The translations under genes and the position numbers were made by a program. The notes under the pieces are model-generated. The model was given only the letters and a program-made list of their open reading frames with translations. It ran no database searches and was not told the origin of the DNA. This document shows positions 11,674 through 24,840 of a DNA stretch of 64,000 nucleotides, piece by piece; the stretch's first letter is position 1; each line of letters opens with the position of its first letter. Source of the stretch: Nemania diffusa (lineage: Eukaryota > Ascomycota > Sordariomycetes > Xylariales > Xylariaceae); assembly GCA_038501195.1 (NCBI GenBank), contig JBBPUQ010000001.1, forward strand, positions 1,488,001-1,552,000, written 5' to 3'.

Positions 11674-12138
11674 TTATACAATTATATACAAAGTACTAAA
11701 ATATGCAAGTTATTTTTTACTAGCTGTTTTTTTACAATGTTTTATACTATAATTAACTGCAAACTTTTATTAAATACTGGAGTTTAGCAATCTAAGCGTT
11801 AATTAAAAGTGTAATAGCATTTAATAGTTTGTTAGCAATTTTATATTTTATTATTACTAATATTTTTAAAACAGTATATTTGTATATAATTAGTTGATTT
11901 TATATATAAATTATGTTACTAATAAGTTTTTAGTTATTACAAAAACTTTTTATTTTTAATTGCTTGCTATAAAAACTAATTATTTTTTTTGTATATTAAC
12001 AAAGCTAAACTAAAACATTTATTTGTATACACGCTTTTTTGTTTTAAAGCTATCAATTACTTTTTAAACGTAATTCAAAAAAAAAAAAACGTTTTAATTA
12101 AACTTGCTAAAAATTTTGAGTTTATTTCTGCTTTTATT
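11674..12138 (+). pseudogene. Possible decayed block with protease-like motif
   Basis: Read from 11674, 37 codons are open to TAG at 11785, and the end of this run translates KLLLNTGV, directly followed by a stop and then Gln-Ser codons. Retropepsins of LTR retrotransposons have the active site LLDTGA or LIDSGA. Asp-to-Asn (G to A) and Ala-to-Val (C to T) are exactly the changes RIP would make, so this may be a mutated protease site. Stops cluster at 11800-11923, then 53 codons (11980-12138) are open, with text such as LIKLAKNFEFISAFI. I find no reverse transcriptase or integrase motif downstream, so the match to an 8-residue motif could be chance. TAG, TAA and no TGA stops are seen. Confidence 0.27.
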
Positions 12139-12861
12139 TAAAGGTTTAACAAAATTCGACTAATTTGTACATAATAAGCTATATTATATAAAAAGTAAAA
12201 AAAAAAACTATAAAATTTTTTAAAATCAATATAGTGTTTAATAATATATATTACAGCTTTTTTTATATATGTAAATATTACAAACTTTTGCTAGTTCTTT
12301 GTTAATTTATTGCATACTGCTTTATTATATATATATATATATAAACAGTTAATATTTAATTATTATTATATATAAAATATATTAACAAGTAACAGTGTTA
12401 TATAAGTAAATTTTGTAGCGTAAATTTTAACACTATAACAAAGTAAAAGAACCGGCTTTTAAAGTTTCGTTTAATTTAGCTTAAGCGTTAATTTTTGCGT
12501 TAAATTTTTCTATATATAATACTATTTAAAAAGAACTTCTTTTTAGCTAGTTAAGCTAGCTTTTACTATTTATTTTATCTAGTTTATTATTTATATTTAA
12601 GTTTTTAAAAGAATTAACTACCCAGTTTTTTTTTTATATAAAACCTGAGCTTTATTATAGCTTTACTTTTTTTTTAATTAGTTAACTCTGTTTAGTTTAT
12701 AACTTGTATTCTTTAGTAACAACAAACTAAAATATTAGCAAAACTAGCTTTTTAAATTTTTAATAATAAATACTGTTAATTGTTTAGCAGTTATAATTGT
12801 TTTAGCAAGCTGGAGAATTTTTTAGCAATAGTAAATAGTATAGATTTTATAAAGCTTATAA
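12139..12861. other. No clear gene
   Basis: Stop density is near background. It contains the (TA)9 run at 12326-12343 and a slightly GC-richer spot at 12448-12500 (AACCGGC, GTTTCG, GCGTT) that is not long enough to interpret. Confidence 0.4.
12326..12343. repeat. (TA)9 microsatellite
   Basis: Eighteen bases of pure TA repeat. Confidence 0.85.
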
Positions 12862-13155
12862 ATTTTAAAAAGCTTAAAAAACTTAGCAAACTTAACATGT
12901 TTTGTAGTTTTAATGAGTGTAATAATTTTTTTAATTTGAAGCGCTAGTTTAGTAAAAAATAATTTTTACTATTATTTTCGATTTTTGCTTACATATAGTA
13001 AGATATGTAAATCTAGTATAAGAATTACAGTTTAACTTAAGAATTGTGATTAACTAAGGAAGATTTAAAATGTAACTAATATTATTTACAAAGTAAAAAA
13101 ACTAGTTCAGCTAAAAAAAAAAAAAACAATTGTTAAACAAAAATATAATTTACTA
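12862..13155 (+). pseudogene. Possible decayed coding block
   Basis: 98 codons from 12862 contain four stops: TGA 12937, TAA 13033, 13051 and 13066. TGA fits a mutated Trp codon. Runs of 25, 31 and 29 open codons surround them. The last part keeps AGGAAG and CAG codons and reads VTNIIYKVKKLVQLKKKK. An A14 run at 13113-13126 supplies the lysines, so the tail is partly low complexity. The frame matches the earlier plus-strand islands. No family recognised. Confidence 0.3.
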
Positions 13156-13319
13156 TAAAACACTATTTAGTTTAGTTAATATTATTAAAATTAAATATAC
13201 TTTGTACTAAATTTTTATATTATATATAGTTGTTTATAATGTAGTAAAAAGCTTTAAATATATATATTTAAATTTTTTTATAATATAATTATATATTTAA
13301 CTTGTACTTTTAAACACTA

Positions 13320-13782
13320 TTATATATATAATCTAAATAATTTTAGCTTTAGATATATTTATTAGTAATAATTAATATATGTTGTATTTTTTTATATAAT
13401 AAAATAACAATAACAGTTTATTTAAAAAAGTTAAAAAAAAGCTTTATAAAAATTTATTCTCAAAGTAAACAAAAATAGTCGAAAAATTAGAAAAATGCAG
13501 TATAAAAACTATAACAACTTAAATATATAAAAAAGTAAAAAAGTCGATCTAACTAAAAAAAATAGCTTTATAAGTTTCAGTTAATAAGTATATAGCATTT
13601 TTGAACTGTTTTTTAATATAAAAGTAGTTTTTTAAACTATTATTAGCTTTTTTAATTCGCTTTTTCTGTTTGTTATTTTTTTTTATTTGTTTAAAACAAT
13701 TCACAGGTATTTTTATTATATTATTTATAAATTTATACAACAAAACAGCCCAACAATTAGCTATACTAATATAGTAAATATA
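13320..13782 (-). pseudogene. Possible decayed coding block
   Basis: On the minus strand 77 codons are open from 13782 to 13552, ending at TAG 13551-13549, one of the longest open runs in the window. The run contains intact Trp and Cys codons (ANCWAVLLYKF), a basic stretch (KKNNKQKKRIKKANN) and LLTETYKAIFF. The same frame continues with TAG 13551, TAA 13521 and TAA near 13446 as the only stops down to about 13373, then decays. Stops fit Gln codons. The only possible starts are TTG, so no real start is evident. The basic segment could suggest a nucleic-acid-binding protein, but Lys is also what A-rich DNA encodes. Chance is not excluded. Confidence 0.37.
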
Positions 13783-14670
13783 TTATAGCTATTACTTTTT
13801 TTTTTAAACTATAACTTCTAACAAATAATTAATAAATTTGTTTATAACTAAGCAGTATTAGTTTCAATAGTTGTTACTAAATAATATCACGTATACTTTA
13901 AAAAAAAAAAATTCGAGCTAAAAAAAGTTTAAATGTTTAGTTATAGCAAAAAAAAAGTTAGTAAGCAATAAAATAAATATATTATTAAAAGTAATAAAAA
14001 CTAGTATATATAAAATTTTAGCAAAATATAATAGCTTTTAAAATATAATTTGCTTTTTTATAACTATAAAGTAGCAAAAAAGAAGTTTTATATAAAAAGC
14101 TATATTTAAACACTTTTAAAACTAATTATATATTATAATGAACTAAGCATTAATAATATATTTATTATTTCTAGTTTTATAAACTTTTTTAAAATATAAT
14201 CAAATAAGTTAACTTTAAAATATAAAATATTTAATATAGTATTTTAGAAATAAAAAGTTAAACAAACTTATATTGCACTATTATTTTAAAACAAGTTATT
14301 TATATTAGTTATAAAATAAATATGTTATAGTATAATATAATGAAATAAATATATATTTAGTTTAAAAACTGTAATAAAATATTTTTTGAACATAGTAATA
14401 AACAAACTAGTAAGCTTATAAAAGTATAAACACTATACTTTTATATTTGGTTCGCTATATTATACTTTATATTTTTATAATTTAATTTCAATAATGTATA
14501 ATATATAAATATATATAAAAAGTTGTAATATTTGTTAAGTAATATATAGTATTTATAAAGCAAGTTTTTTAACTGTTAAAATTTAAACGTATAAAACTGA
14601 TTTTTTTTTTACAACAATAAACGTATATTTAAATCGATATATTTAGTTTTAAAAAGTATAAAGTAAGCAT

Positions 14671-14826
14671 ATGCTTTTTCAACCTGCGCAAAAATTCCAG
14701 GTTTTTAGCAAAATTGTTTTATTAAAATCGGACAAGCATAATCAGTTTACAATTTGTTCTAAAATGCTATTAATAAAAGTAGAAAATAATGCGATATTTA
14801 AGCTAAACGATATAGTTTATAAATAA
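14671..14826 (+). pseudogene. Short ORF in a preserved island
   Basis: An ATG-to-TAA reading frame of 51 codons lies in a patch that keeps CAACCTGCGCAA, TTCCAGG, TCGGACAAG and GCGATA. The translation has Pro, Ala, Asp, His, Gln, Cys and Glu in ordinary proportions (MLFQPAQKFQVFSKIVLLK at the start), unlike random AT-rich translation. After the TAA the frame shows TGA TAA and then a further 22 or so open codons, so the short ORF may be the remaining open part of a longer decayed gene. An in-frame TAA lies 12 bases upstream of the ATG. No ribosome-binding signal is expected in a eukaryote. Whether it is expressed cannot be judged, and no family is recognised. Confidence 0.4.
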
Positions 14827-17800
14827 GTTTGATAACAAGCTGTAAATAGCTTTATTTGCTGCAGTAAAAAAAAAACAAAAGCTTTAAAGTATTATATTTT
14901 ATAAAAAGATTAAATATAAACTAAAAAGTAGATATAATAACAAACTTAATAATAACTTATATTAATAATAAAATATTAGTTAATAAAATATATAAAGTAA
15001 ACTTTGTTTTTTTTATTATATTATTTATATTATTTTAACAAATAATATAGCATTAAAAAGAAAAAATATATATAGTAATATATAAATATAAGTTTTTTGC
15101 AATATTAAACTTAAACTAGTTAAATATATATAAACATTAAAAAAATAGCTTGTTATATAAAACAAAAAAGCTTAATATATATTTAAGCTTTGTTTTTATA
15201 ATAAAAAATATAATAGTACTATAATTAAATAACTAGTAAAATATTTAACTGTATAATTTATAATTTACTAATAAATAAACCAATATATTGTAAAAATTAC
15301 TTTTTTACTATAACTATAAACTATAATATTTAAACTATACAAATATATATATAAATAATAATTAATATAAAAATACTTTTATAAAACTATAATATTGTAT
15401 TAAATAAAAATAATATTTTATATTTATTTAGCTTATAGCTATTTAAGCTATAAATAGTAATAATTATTTATATTAACTAATAACAAATAATTTTGTTTTA
15501 TATAACTTTTGTTAAAATGAAATATTATAAAATTATATATGCTTTTGTTTTTAGCTTTTTTGCTAGCTATTTAAAATATTTAGTTATATTGTTTTAAAGT
15601 TAAAAAAATAATATTAAGACTTTATATAAGCTAGCAATATTTAAACTTTGTTTTTTAAGTTTGCAACTTTAAAGCTTTTGCGCTTTAATAAAAAGTTATA
15701 TATAAAAAAAAAAACTATAAGTTTAATATAGTTTTTAATAATATTTTATTTTTAAATAAAATTAAATACTTTGTTTTATTTAGCTAATGCTATATTAAAA
15801 TTATTATATAAGTAAGCTAATATAACTAATGCTGCTATAATACTGATTTTATTAAGTATTATATTTATTTGAAACAAATGTATTAGTAAGTTTTTTAAAC
15901 ATTAAAAGTAAATATTATAAAAAAAGAAGTAAAAATGCTATAATAATTACTAGTTTTTAATTTGTAGTAAAACTTGTATTAGTTAAATATTAGTTAGTAT
16001 TAATTTTAAACTGCTATATGTTATTTTATAGTATTTTTTTCGTTTTAAATGTATTTTTAAAGCTACTATAGCTTGTTTAATACAATTTGTTTTATAGTTA
16101 ACTATATTGAAATAAATAATTGCTTTTTTTATAAAATGCAAATTGTTATTAATAAGTTTAACTAGTAAGTTTTTTGTTTTTATAAATTACTTTTTAAATC
16201 AATAAACTTTTGCTTTAATATATATAATTTTTTGTTATTATATTTTATTTAAAAAAAATAAAAGCTTAGTTAAAAAGCTATTGTAATAAAATAACTTTTT
16301 ATATATAAAAGCTAAAAGTTCGATATTAATAAATTGTTTTGTTTTAAAATAAGCAGCTTTTATAAAGCAGGCATAAAATTAATAATTGTTTTAAAAAAAA
16401 AAAATAAAAAAAAATAACTTTTTATAGCTACTATATATTTGTTTAATTTTTAAACTTTTTAATAACATTTTAGCTATAAGTATTTAAAAATTATTGCATT
16501 TAATAGCATATTTAGCAAAATAAATAATTTTTTGTTTTTATGTTTTGTTTAAAAAATAAAATATAAATAAACAAACTTTAATAATTGTAAACATACTTGT
16601 TAAAAAAACTGTAATTTTAAAAAAGTATATAATAATATATTTAAAAATAAATAAAAGCTCAAAACTTAAGCTAAAATATTTAAAAAGTATAAGTTTTACT
16701 ATATATTATATTAGCTTGAATTATTTACTTTATAATATAATATATTTTATATTTAAAAAAAAAATACTTAATAAGTTAAACAGCTTTTTTTTTTTACTAT
16801 ATAAACTGCTTTTAAGTTTTTAATTAATTATAAAACAAGCAGTATATATTAATATTTTTACTATTAGTAAAAACAAGTTTTACTTTAACTAACTTTTATA
16901 AAACTTTAGAAAATTTTTTTTAGTTTTTAATAAATAACAATATATTACTTAGTTTGTTTATTATTTTGCTGTTTTTTTTTTATGTATATAATAGCAAATA
17001 TATACAGTTAAATAAAATTAACAAAACTATATATTGCTTTAAATATAAAAATAAACTATTTAGATTTTTAATATTTAAGTCAAGTTTATTGAAAAGTTGA
17101 AATAACTAAAGCTTAATGTTTAAATAATATAAAAAACTGCTAGCTCGCTAAAAAAAGTTAAAACAAATTAAATTGTTTAAATATTTAAAATAGTTTAATG
17201 TTTTTTAATTATATAGATTTTGATGCAAATTGATTATTGTATAAAAAACTTTAGTAAATGCAATTAGTCCATTTATTTCAAACAATTAATAGATTATTTT
17301 TGCTTACATAGTATTAATATAAGTGTTTAAACTATACATAAGAATATAAGCGCTTACTTGCTGCTTATTTTTGCTAAAGAATATATTTAATATATTCTAA
17401 ATTAAATGTTTTATAAATAAATAGTTTATTGTATTTAAAAAAGCAGTTTAAATACTTTTAAAAAAAGCAATAAATAAAAAACTTTAGATTTAAGCCGCAT
17501 TAGTTTTTAAAGCAGTTTTTAACTTTATAATTTTATGTTTATTAAATATATAAACGAAGTGTATATTTACTGTTTTAATTGTTTGTTATATAATCAACAG
17601 TATATAAACAGCTCGCAAAGTAGTAAACTTTAAATATAATATAACAGAGTATTTAGTTATTTTATATTGTTAAGTTGTACTAAAATCTAATATAAAATTA
17701 ACAAAATTTGTATTAATATTTTTTTGTAATAAAAAAGTTATAAAAAATGCTATAGTTATATTATATAAATATAAGCTTTTATATAACTATATTAAAACTA

Positions 17801-18007
17801 TTAATAGTTTATTTTTATATATAGTAAAAATATTATATAGTTTTTATATAAATGTTGGTTTAATTTATTGTTTTTTTTTTTTTATTTTAGTAGTAGCAAG
17901 CTAGTTATTTTATAATATAAGATAAAATAAGCGAAAAAAATATAAACAATTGATTGTAGCTATTATAAAAGCTGTTAATACTTTTTAAGTTAATATTAAT
18001 TTTATTT

Positions 18008-18010
<3 letters not shown>
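14827..18010. other. No gene seen
   Basis: Very AT-rich. At 14881-15000 eleven of 40 plus-frame codons are stops, far above the islands. One hairpin lies at 15167-15191. A Gln-rich looking frame at 17222-17400 was rejected because its stop density is ordinary. Confidence 0.5.
15167..15191. repeat. 9-bp hairpin
   Basis: AAAGCTTAA (15167-15175) and TTAAGCTTT (15183-15191) are perfect reverse complements around a 7-base TATATAT loop. Both arms contain a HindIII-type AAGCTT. No T-run or coding context makes it look like a terminator. Confidence 0.6.

Positions 18011-18041
<31 letters not shown>
18011..18041. repeat. T31 homopolymer
   Basis: Thirty-one consecutive T, the longest homopolymer in the window. 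On the minus strand it is poly(A), so it could be the tail of a retroposed copy lying on the minus strand, but no element is recognisable beside it. Confidence 0.9.
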
Positions 18042-18042
<1 letters not shown>

Positions 18043-21000
18043 AAAAAGTAAAAAAATTACATTATTAGCAACTGTATCTAATTAATTTGTTTAAATCACC
18101 AATTTAACAACAAATGCTACACTTGCTAACATTTTACAAAAAAGTATAATGTTTTTTAAATAGTATTTATTAATCGGTTTTTGTTTAAAATATAACTTAT
18201 TAAATTTAAACTTAATTATATTATTAGTTTTGCTATATTAGTTGCTATATATAATTTAGTACTTTTTTTAATATTAACTTTTAAGTTATATATTTAAACA
18301 ATAGCTCTAAGTATATATTAAGTTGTAAATATTTGTAACTAATAACTAAATATAATTTTTATATAAACTAACGCTTAAAATTAAACTACAATTATATTTA
18401 GTATTTAAAAATAATATAACATTGCTAAATTTATATTATATTAATATTTATATCTAAAGATTTTAACAAATTAAAATTTAAATATTATATATAAAATAGA
18501 AGTATTTAATTTCTTTAAAATGCTATTGTATCAATTATTACTACTTTTACATTTAGTATATATATATTTCTTTACAGTATTTCAGCTACTATATTTAATA
18601 TACGCTATTTTAAATTTTATTGTTAGCTTTTTTAAAATGTAAAAACTATATAAATAAAAAACAAAAAAAGTTAGTTGCTATATAAATATATATTTTATTA
18701 ATAGTTATAACTTTTAAATATTTATTATATTAACTTTTATTTATTTTATTTATAGCTAATTACTTTTTAGTGCAAATATTTAATAGTTTAATTGTTATTT
18801 AATCAATTTAGCAAATTATAAAAAAACAGAAAAAAAAATAGCTTAATATTTACTAAACTTGTTTTTAATGCTAAATTTATTATAACAAAAGTTATATATA
18901 ACTAGCTAGCTTATAATTAGTTTAGTTTTAAAAAAGTTATAAAGTATATATAAGTAGTTAATTATATAGAAGTTTTATAGCTAATAAAATCAAACTTGTA
19001 CTTATAATTTAATTAGCTTTGTTAAAATAAACTAGCTCAAATTTGATTTTATAATATAGCGCTATTATTTAAATAACAAATATAAGCTAAATTGTTATAA
19101 GTTACAACTGTTTACTTAATTAGAAATATTAATAAAAAAAACTAGTACTATTTGGTTTTTTTTTTACTTTTTTTTTTAAACAAAAATTAATTTTTTAACA
19201 ATTATATTAAATATTAACAAAACTATAAAGTAGAAAAAAAGTTATAATTGTAAAAAACAGTATATTAGTAAATATATATTTTTAGTTTTATATTTGAAAA
19301 AATATTATATACAATTTATATATAAATTTTATTATAGCTAAATATTTATAAATTAGTTTATACAAACTAAAAATCGGTATTTAATAAATAGTTTAATATA
19401 AATGTACTAAAGTAATACTGCTTGCTTGCTAATTTTACTAGTACAAAACTTAACAATAATATAATATATTATTAGCATTAAAGTTTAGCACTTTATTACT
19501 TTATCTATATACGAGTTAAAAGTTACAACATTTTTTACAATTTTTGCAAAAATAAATACTAGCAGCTCTTACTTTAAATAATAATATAAACTTAAAGTAA
19601 TAAAAGTTCAAAAATAGAACTGTAAAAGTTTAATACTTTTTTAATACAATATAGTTTGCTGTAGCTTTTATACTAAATTTTTGTATTTTTTAATATTTTA
19701 TATATAACTATATATAAAATTAGCAGATTTAATATTTAAAACTATAAGTATATTATTTACTAACTACTGTTTTAGTTTATAATCGCTTTTTATTTTTTTT
19801 CAACAGTATTTACTTAGCTATAAACTTTTTTTAATATTATATTACTAGTTATTAAAACGAAGCTAATAATAACAGTAACAATTAACTTTATAACTTAATA
19901 ACATGTTTGTTATAGCAATACAACAAATATTAAAAATTTAATAAAAACGATTTAAAGTATTATAGCAAAATTATTAGTTTTATATAATGTTTTGTGCTAA
20001 TTATTACTTAACTTAAGCTTAATTACAATTAAATAACAAAAATTCTTAAAATTAAACTTAATTAGTTTTTAAATATAACTATTTAATATTTGTAAATAAA
20101 AAAAAGCTTAAGTGTTAATTACTAGTAAAAGTATATTTAAATAAGTTTTAAAAAAGCGCAAAATATATATAATCTAAAGTTATTATTTATAAACTATAAA
20201 TACAATTAAAAAAAAAAATATTGTATAAAACAACTAATAATACTGTTAAAAATAATAAAACGACTTAATTATAGCAAAATAAAAGTGGATTTAATGCAAT
20301 ATTTTAAAAAATTGTATATTAAATAACATATTAACAATTAACATTAAATATACAATATTAAAGTTATAACAACTTTTGTTTTTAAATTAGCAAAAGTATA
20401 TAGTTTACACTTTAAAAAGCTCAAGTATTAAATATTTATTTATAAGCGCTTAAAATAATATATTTATAAAATATATATACAGTAGTAATAATTTGTATTT
20501 TTTATACTAATGACTTGACTGTATAAAGTAATATATATATTAGTAACTTTTTAAATCGAGCGAAATATTGCTTTTTAAAAGTAGCTATAATAAAGCTGCT
20601 ACTGTTGCTATATAATATTTAATTTTTTATATAATTGTATAGTTTGATAATAATCTCTTTTTTTTTTTTTTAAAGTTATAGTAATAATAGTAAAAAATAG
20701 CTTTAATAAAATATTACAATAAAAGTTATAACTATTTAAATTATTAAATAGTAAAAAAAGTGCTTTATATAATGTTTTAATAACGCAATATTTACTATAG
20801 TTATATTATTTAAAATAACTTTAGTTATAATTTGTTTAATTTTTTGAAATGCTTTAAAACATTAAATATATAAGTTAGTAATGCTGTTATTTCAAATTTT
20901 CTAATTAGCTAAACTTAAGTTTAAAAATATTTAGTATATTCAACTATATATTTAGTTATATGTAATAATAAAATCAATTTAATAGATTATTATAAAATAA

Positions 21001-23240
21001 CTTAGAAATTATTATAAAAATATATATATTTTTATTTTTATATATTAAAAAAAATAACAAAAAAGCTGTTTTTAAATACTGCAATTTAAAAACAATGTTT
21101 TTTAATATTTAGGCTTAATTTTAATCTTTAAACTTTTTTGTTTTAAGTTTAAATGTTTATTTAACAGCGACTACAAGTTTTTTTTTTTAGTTTCTGTTTA
21201 TAAATAAACTCAACTTTTATAATAATAATATATATTGTTTTAGTTATTTTTTTATAAATTTATTAAATTAAAAACTTTATTTAAGCTTGTTTTTTTAAGT
21301 ATACAATTGTTAGTTTTTAAGCGTTAATTTATTTTTTTCAAGCTGTTGTAAAATATTATTAAGTTTGCTTATATTGTTGTTTTTGTTTTTTATATAAATA
21401 GATATTACTAAAAACATAAATAAAACATTATAGCTATTTATTATAAATAAACTAATAATATTTATAGTTCGAAATAAAAAAAAATAACAAAAAGTTTAAA
21501 TATAAAATAAATAAAATATAAACTAAATAAAAAATTTTAGTTTTATATTTGTTAAAATAGCTACTATAAAATATACTGTATTAATAAAAAATAAATAATA
21601 AATACTTAAAACTTTAAATAAAACTATGTAGCTTTTAAATATATTAAATATTATAAAATTGTTAAAACTTATAAATAGTTTACTATTTTTAAAGCGCTAT
21701 ATATTAAAATATATTTATATTTTTATTTTAAAAACTTTTTAAGCTTTTTATTATATTATAAACTAGTAAAACTATAAACAAAATAATTGTTTTGTTTAAC
21801 TTTTTTTTTAGTATATTTTATTACTTTATTAAACAGTTTGTTTTAAAATATCTGCAATAAACTAGCTATTATATAAAAAAGTTTTCTATATAAAAAAAAA
21901 CTATATTTATAATTATTTACTTTTATTAAGTTATAGCAACATAGCTAAACTAATATAAAATTTTTATATAGAATTATTTTATTATATTAAAATAGCGCAT
22001 ATATTTTTAGCTATAGAATGGCTAAAAAATTTATTAAAATATATTGTTATTACTTTAAGCAAATAAAAATCTGTAAAAAAAAAGTTAACTATTTTAGTTT
22101 TGTAAAAACAAGGTTTAAATATTTAAAAAATTGAACTTTTTTTTTTAAATGTTTTTATTATAGATTATTTTTTCGATTTTTTAATTTATTTTGCTTTAGT
22201 AGCAGCAATAACTTAAATATTATAAAAAAAATCTATAACTTTATAGCTGTAATAAAAGTTTATTATTTTAAAACTTAAAAAAAGTTTAATTTAGCTATTA
22301 ATTTTTTTAAGCTTTTTAAAGTTTTAGATTTTTATTTTTTTTTTTTTTTAGCAAAGAATATTTATGCTAATTTAGCTTTTTTTATATGTTTATTTTAAAG
22401 ACTTTCAAAACTTCCTTAAAGCTTTATGCTTTTTTTTATTTAACAGTTTTGTTTATATAGCATAAAGTTTTAAATTGATTTAAATAAAAACTTAAATAAC
22501 AAATTGTATTAGTTAAAAAAAGTGTTTTATTTTTGCTAAAGTCGGTCGTTTTATATAGTTAGCTTAAATAGCTATATAAATAAATAGTTTTATAAGTAAA
22601 AAGTATTGCTATTTAATACAAACGAAACATTTAATAGTAGGTTAATATAAGTATATATTTTATATACTGCTTTATATTAATATTTCTTATTTTTATAAAC
22701 TGTTTATTATATAAAAATACTATGCTTTGTTAAAAAATAGAATAAACTTATTATCTAATTAGTAAAAACTTTTTCCTAGTAAGTTTAATAAGTTCCAAGT
22801 TTTATTTTTAAGTTTAAATATAGCTATTTCTAGTCCAGCTTTTATTATAGTTTATATATTTAATAGCATTTAAAATACAAATTACATTTAAATATATTTT
22901 TATTTATATTTAATTTATATTATAAATATATATATAATAGTAGTAAAAAAGCTAAAATTAAAAAAAATAGCAGAGTATTAAAGTAGCTAATAAAAATACT
23001 TTTAATAAAACTATTTAGTTTAATAAAAATAGCTACAACGTTTGTATTAATTAAATAATTAATTTTTACTAGTTATTAGTTTTTAATTTTTTTTTATAAA
23101 AAAAGTATTATAAATGTTTATAAATATATAATAGTTTGCTTATATAGTTACTTAAATATTTAAATAAATAGTTTAAATTTTTATATTTTATTTAAATATA
23201 AAAACTCTTTATAAAAGTATATAATATAATTTATTAATAT
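18042..23240. other. No gene seen
   Basis: Five kilobases of AT-rich sequence. A sample at 20041-20640 has 21 stops in 200 codons of one frame, the background rate. T15 lies at 22335-22349. No tandem array, RNA gene or preserved island was noticed. Confidence 0.5.
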
Positions 23241-23490
23241 AAAGTACTATTTTATAGAACTATAAAGTTAAAAATATTTTAGCGCAAAACTAACTTGCTA
23301 CAAAGCATAAAGTTCTTAGTATATAACTTTATAGCTTTTAGTACAAAATTAACCTGCTTCAAAAAAAAAAGTACTTAGTATATAACTTTGAAACTAAGCT
23401 TTAATACTTTAGTACAAAACTAAAAATTTCTTACTAGCACATAACTTTGGAGCTAAACAAAAAATACCTTAGTACAAAAAACTATAAGTA
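23241..23490. repeat. Degenerate tandem repeat, about 60 bp
   Basis: Three to four diverged copies share the blocks TTTAGTACAAAACTAA and CTTAGTATATAACTTTG. The AG of the first block falls at 23281, 23340, 23411 and 23471, giving spacings of 59, 71 and 60 bases. A partial copy precedes at about 23241. The spacings are not multiples of three, so this is not a protein repeat. The copies keep more G and C than their flanks (GCGC, CCTGC, TTGGAGC) and differ by transitions and small indels. It is an old minisatellite or a relic of a subterminal repeat. Confidence 0.75.
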
Positions 23491-24840
23491 AAAACTATTA
23501 ACTAACTTTTAGTTTTAATATAAGCTTTAATATTTTTTATTAAGTAATTATATAATTAAACTAATTTAGCAAAAATATTTCTGTTTATAAAGCATATAAC
23601 TAATTTAATAATATAATTGTTATAACTAGAACTTTTGCTATATTAAATTAGTTACGAAAATTTTACACTTTTTAATATTTATACAATTATGTCAACTTTG
23701 TTAATATATACTAAAATAAATAATAAAAATAATTTTACTAAAGTTTAATACTATTTACAATATTGTTTTAAGTTATATAACTGCTATACTTTAACTATAT
23801 ATATAAACACTTTTTTATATTTGCAATAAGCTGCGTTTTTTATATTTTCGCAGTTTTTTTATAACTTAATAAAGCTATTTAAGCACTTTTTTGCAATAAT
23901 AAATTTAAGTGTTTCTATAATTTATATAAATTAAATATATATAAGTTAAATAATAAACTTTTTATAATTACTAACTATTATAAAATTTAAAAAGCTTAAT
24001 TTAATAGCAACTATAAAGTTTGAACTAGCAATTTTAATAAACAAAATAGTTATTTCAAACAAATATAACTAGTTTTATAAAGCAATTTTAAAATTATATA
24101 TTAATTAGCTAATTATATTATTTGTTAAAAACTTTTGTACTAAATTTTTAACTTTTTAAAAAGTTTTATAAAATTCTAAACTGATTTAATTACTATGTTA
24201 AAATATAATTTTAAGCTTTTTTAATATATATAAAGTACTTAAAACCTAAAGTATATTATTATTAAAAACTGTAAAAAAAATTAATTAATTTTTTATTATA
24301 GCATCGCTGTATAAATTGTTTTATAGCAAATAGTTAGTAATATTTATTGCTTTAAATAATTTAATAAAGTTTTTAATATTTATTTTTATAAAATATAGTA
24401 ATAAAAAATCGTGTTTTAATATTTCTATAATAATATAGAAGTTTTTATAATTATTTATAATACTATAAAAAAAAATAACTCAAGTTTAAAACTTAAAACA
24501 AAAATGTGTAAATATTTTTTATAACTAGGTTAGAATTTAGAATTGCTTAAGTCTTTTTATTTCCAAGTTTATAATATATTTTTTTAAAATTTCAGCAATA
24601 TTAATTTAAATGCTAAAGTTTTAAATTATTTACTATATTATTTATTTTATAAACAAAAAAACATTTTATATTAAAAAAATTATTTTATATTTATTAAACT
24701 AAATTATAACATTTAAAAAAAAGTAAAAAATTATATATTTGAAGTTTAACGCTTAAATATTACATATAGCATTATAATAGTTGATTTTTTTTAAACTATT
24801 AGTTTATAAAACTTATTTACTAACTACAATAGCAATAATA

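Noticed and set aside
17222..17400. Plus-strand frame that looks like a Gln-rich protein if stops are read as Gln
   Set aside because: Seven or more stops in about 60 codons is the background rate, and replacing stops with Gln makes any AT-rich frame look plausible.
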